DNA of 64,000 bases from Megamonas sp. UBA1796 (lineage in GTDB: Bacteria > Bacillota > Negativicutes > Selenomonadales > Selenomonadaceae), in contig DCFU01000012.1 in assembly GCA_002319795.1 (NCBI GenBank), positions 1 through 64,000 of the forward strand, written 5' to 3'. This document shows positions 61,623-64,000 of this stretch, piece after piece. Numbering within the stretch: position 1 is the stretch's first letter; each line of letters starts with the position of its first letter. Made by a program: the position numbers and the translations under genes. The notes under the pieces were generated by a model. That model was given only the letters and a program-made list of their open reading frames with translations. It ran no database searches and was not told where the DNA came from.

Positions 61623-63365
61623 TTAGTCCAAATGATATTTTGTTTCTGCTAATTTATAAAGCCTGCCCCAAACCAGACGGTTGATTGTCACAACAAATAC
61701 ACACATAGCTGTGATACCCAGAACAATTTTCGGCCAGTCTCCCGCAGCCGTTGCCAGATTGATATAAGCACCAATCCCTGTCGCTGTAAGGTCTATATCC
61801 TTCCAGCCAGCAATCTCAGATACAATGCTTGCATTCCAGGCGCCACCAGAGGCCGTTACAAAACCCGTGACAAGCTGGGGAAAGATTCCTGGCAGAATCA
61901 CAGATTTCCATTTTTTCCAACCATGAATCTTGAAAACAGCCGCAGCCTCCAGCATATCATTTGGTAAGCTCATAGCTCCAGCAATTACATTGAACAGGAT
62001 ATACCACTGCGTACCAAGCATCATAAGCAGTACCGAACCATATTCAAAATTCACATTAAGATTAACAAAAACGATAATCAGCAACGGAAAAATCATATTT
62101 GCCGGAAAAGCCGCCGCCATCTGAACAACCGGCTGCAACTTCTCTGCCAGTCTTGGGTTCATCCCAATCCAAACGCCTGCCGGAATCGTCCATAAAGCCC
62201 CGAGGACCAGAGCAGCCATAACCCGCAGCCAGGTCAGGAAACCCAGATGCAGCGCCTCTATAATCCCAGAAGTTCCTATCCCATAAAGCATGGAAAAAGC
62301 CCCTATCACAGGCCGATAAAGCATATAGCAGATAAACAGCCCCAGCAATCCCCAGAAAACGCTGCGAAGCCATTCACCTTTCCAGCGTACTTCCGCGACC
62401 TGCATACCGCTTTCTGTAATATTCGCCACGGTGTCCATAAACCGGTTAAAACCCCTTGCTGCGGGATAAATACTCCACCGGAAAATTTGATTTACAAGCC
62501 ATGAACCATGCAGCAAATCATAAATAAAGGACACCGGCTGCGTCTCTGATTCCGAAAGTTCCAATTTAAAACGCTGTCCCCATACAACAAGCGGCCGCCA
62601 AAAAAACTGATCGACAAGAAAGATCATTAAAAGCATTGCAGCCATAGCATACAGCATAGCTGATATATCCCCGGCATCAACCGCTGCCGCAAGATAAGAG
62701 CCCACGCCCGGCAGATGTATATCCTCTCCCAGGACCGTAATAGCCTCGCTCGCCGCCAGAAAAAACCACCCACCGCCAAATGACATCATGCCATTCCATA
62801 TCAGGCTGATTGCCGAAACCGGCAACTCCAAATGAACAAACCGCTGCCACCAGTTCAGGTGCAGCATATCTGATGCCTCCTGCAAATCCTTGGGAATCGT
62901 AATAAGCGAATGATAAAAGCTGAACGTCATATTCCATGCCTGTCCGGTAAAGATAGCAAGAATTGATGCACATTCCACTCCCAGCAGGCTGCCGGGAAAA
63001 AATGCCATAAAGGCCACAATAGTAGCCGACAAAAAACCTAATACAGGCACAGACTGCAAAATATCGAGCAGCGGCACCATCACCTTACGGGCGGTACGAC
63101 TCTTGGCCGCAACATAACCATAAAATATTGTAAAGATAAGCGATGCTCCAAAAGCAATAAACATGCGCAGTAAAGAACGTCCTGCATAATAAGGCAGCCC
63201 CAAAGGGTCAAGATCAATGACCGGCCGCTGCTCCGGTGAAAACGAAACGCCCATCCCTGCGCCCAGCTTCAGTACAGCATAAAGAACGACAAACAGCAAA
63301 CAAAGGAGCATTCCGTCCATAAGACAAAATCTCCTTTGCTGTAAACCCTTGGTAAATACAGCCAT
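61623..63365 (-). CDS. ABC transporter permease, fused two-domain, NitT/TauT type
   Basis: Inner-membrane permease, 580 residues, about 12 hydrophobic segments. It is a fusion of two binding-protein-dependent permease domains: an EAA-type loop in the first half (DLQEASDMLHLNWWQRF) and in the second (DMLEAAAVFKIHGWKKWK). GGAGGG precedes the ATG. Pairs with the ATPase that carries the AAA-associated domain. No periplasmic/lipoprotein binding protein is found in the window, so substrate is unknown. Confidence 0.91.
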   Translation of the reverse strand: MAVFTKGLQQRRFCLMDGMLLCLLFVVLYAVLKLGAGMGVSFSPEQRPVIDLDPLGLPYYAGRSLLRMFIAFGASLIFTIFYGYVAAKSRTARKVMVPLLDILQSVPVLGFLSATIVAFMAFFPGSLLGVECASILAIFTGQAWNMTFSFYHSLITIPKDLQEASDMLHLNWWQRFVHLELPVSAISLIWNGMMSFGGGWFFLAASEAITVLGEDIHLPGVGSYLAAAVDAGDISAMLYAMAAMLLMIFLVDQFFWRPLVVWGQRFKLELSESETQPVSFIYDLLHGSWLVNQIFRWSIYPAARGFNRFMDTVANITESGMQVAEVRWKGEWLRSVFWGLLGLFICYMLYRPVIGAFSMLYGIGTSGIIEALHLGFLTWLRVMAALVLGALWTIPAGVWIGMNPRLAEKLQPVVQMAAAFPANMIFPLLIIVFVNLNVNFEYGSVLLMMLGTQWYILFNVIAGAMSLPNDMLEAAAVFKIHGWKKWKSVILPGIFPQLVTGFVTASGGAWNASIVSEIAGWKDIDLTATGIGAYINLATAAGDWPKIVLGITAMCVFVVTINRLVWGRLYKLAETKYHLD

Positions 63366-63530
63366 ATACGAATCCCTCCATAATAGTTATTTTTCTCATA
63401 CTATTACCAGGTCCATCACCCATATTTACCACCTCGTTCCGTTTATTAATGCAACTCATATTATATCGTTGCAGGATAAAGCTTTCATGAAAAAAACCTG
63501 AACACGACAATGATTCATACATTCAGTCTC

Positions 63531-63560
63531 ATTATATTCCCATTATCTATTTATAGTCAA
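63531..63560 (-). promoter_or_regulatory. Promoter of the ABC operon
   Basis: Minus strand TTGACT (63560-63555), 18 bp, TATAAT (63536-63531). The -10 is perfect. Leader to the permease is about 160 bases. Confidence 0.65.
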
Positions 63561-63668
63561 TGTTTCCTCCATCTTCACAATCTTTTAAATTGGCAGCTTT
63601 GCACCACAACATACTGCTTCTACAAGAAAGCGTCCGTATGTTATGCACGAACATTTTAATACAAAAAA

Positions 63669-63699
63669 CTCTGCCACCCGATTTTACCGAATAGCAGAG
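63669..63699 (-). terminator. Terminator of the PTS IIA gene
   Basis: CTCTGC / GCAGAG stem (63669-63674, 63694-63699) with inner partial pairing and six T following on the minus strand. Confidence 0.65.
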
Positions 63700-63784
63700 A
63701 CTCTCATCATTTTCCCTTTATTTTTCCTTGAATAGTGGCCGCACATCCTATCCTGCTAGTTCCATGAAAAAGTGACTTCTTGTA

Positions 63785-64000
63785 TCAATGTACCAATTTC
63801 TTATATACATCAATAAATTCCAGCGCGATGATCTTAAAACCTTCTGCACTCATGAGTTGATCTTCTGCATGCACTATCAAGAGATTAATTCCCTTCTCAC
63901 TGCCTGACGCTTCTTCCTGCAATAATCCCGTATGCGCAGCATGTCCTTCATTAAAGGCATCATCACCTGTCCCAATCATTTTTTCTGCCTCAGAGAAGTT
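63785..64000 (-). CDS. PTS lactose/cellobiose-type IIA component (partial, 5' end beyond window)
   Basis: C-terminal 71 residues of a phosphotransferase IIA protein of the lactose/cellobiose family (LacF/ChbA). Readable up to the window edge as NFSEAEKMIGTGDDAFNEGH. Typical C-terminal helix bundle: AFNEGHAAHTGLLQEEASGSE and INLLIVHAEDQLMSAEG; the histidine in VHAEDQLM matches the phosphorylated histidine of the family (VHAQDHLM). Cytoplasmic; takes phosphate from HPr and passes it to IIB. Family length about 105, so about a third is missing. Confidence 0.9.
   Translation of the reverse strand, partial: NFSEAEKMIGTGDDAFNEGHAAHTGLLQEEASGSEKGINLLIVHAEDQLMSAEGFKIIALEFIDVYKKLVH

Larger units (their letters stand above)
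63366..63784. other. Intergenic region upstream of the ABC operon
   Basis: 419 bp, no gene. Contains the ABC promoter and the terminator of the PTS gene, both listed. Confidence 0.5.

Noticed and set aside
1..64000. tRNA, rRNA, CRISPR array, prophage, toxin-antitoxin or complete insertion sequence
   Set aside because: Looked for on both strands; nothing supportable apart from the IS3 remnant at 11201-11366.

Overview
The window looks like the chromosome of an anaerobic Firmicute. My best guess is the class Negativicutes (a Selenomonas/Mitsuokella/Acidaminococcus-type rumen or gut organism). The reasons are strong AGGAGG-type ribosome sites, frequent TTG and GTG starts, a class II B12-dependent ribonucleotide reductase, anaerobic citrate lyase, a DcuC-type carrier, chemoreceptors plus a diguanylate cyclase (a motile cell), adjacent purA and purB, and no sporulation genes. 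The assignment is an inference; there is no rRNA, tRNA or ribosomal protein gene here to anchor it, and I see no CRISPR array or prophage.

1-24.6 kb is a carboxylate-catabolism island. Module A (minus strand) encodes a COG3618 amidohydrolase, a DASS-family anion transporter, a PrpF-family isomerase, an aconitase-family hydratase and an MmgE/PrpD protein, with a LysR regulator divergent from it. The core resembles Escherichia coli ybhD-ybhHIJ. A Cache chemoreceptor and a decayed IS3-type element follow. Module B has a D-2-hydroxyacid dehydrogenase divergent from a second LysR gene, then a DcuC-type carrier and a second aconitase-family hydratase divergent from a third LysR gene. A complete citrate lyase locus comes next: citD-citE-citF, a terminator, then citG-lysR-citC-citX with a fourth LysR gene embedded. 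The simplest reading is uptake of tricarboxylates such as aconitate and citrate, isomerisation and hydration to citrate, and cleavage to acetate and oxaloacetate. The substrate assignment is inference.

24.8-48.3 kb is mixed housekeeping and accessory sequence. It holds purA and purB, a short peptide deformylase, an alpha-xylosidase/GPH symporter pair with a divergent AraC regulator (YicI/YicJ type), a class II ribonucleotide reductase, ribokinase, and a chloramphenicol acetyltransferase-like gene behind a putative leader-peptide/terminator arrangement. A MerR regulator follows with a typical 19-bp-spacer promoter, then two EamA exporters, an AraC regulator, a second chemoreceptor, a Cache-GGDEF protein and mannose-6-phosphate isomerase.

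48.4-52.8 kb holds an AEC-family carrier followed by a LytS/LytR-type two-component pair and a DeoR repressor. 52.9-60.1 kb is an eight-gene cluster matching E. coli ydjL-K-J-I-H-G-F in order and protein length, with an allulose-6-phosphate-epimerase-like gene placed between the ydjG and ydjF equivalents. Its promoter has a consensus -35 and -10 and two perfect palindromes 21 bp apart, a strong candidate for DeoR control. 60.3-64 kb holds a two-gene NitT/TauT-type ABC importer with no binding protein in the window, and the 3' part of a lactose/cellobiose-type PTS IIA gene that runs off the right edge.
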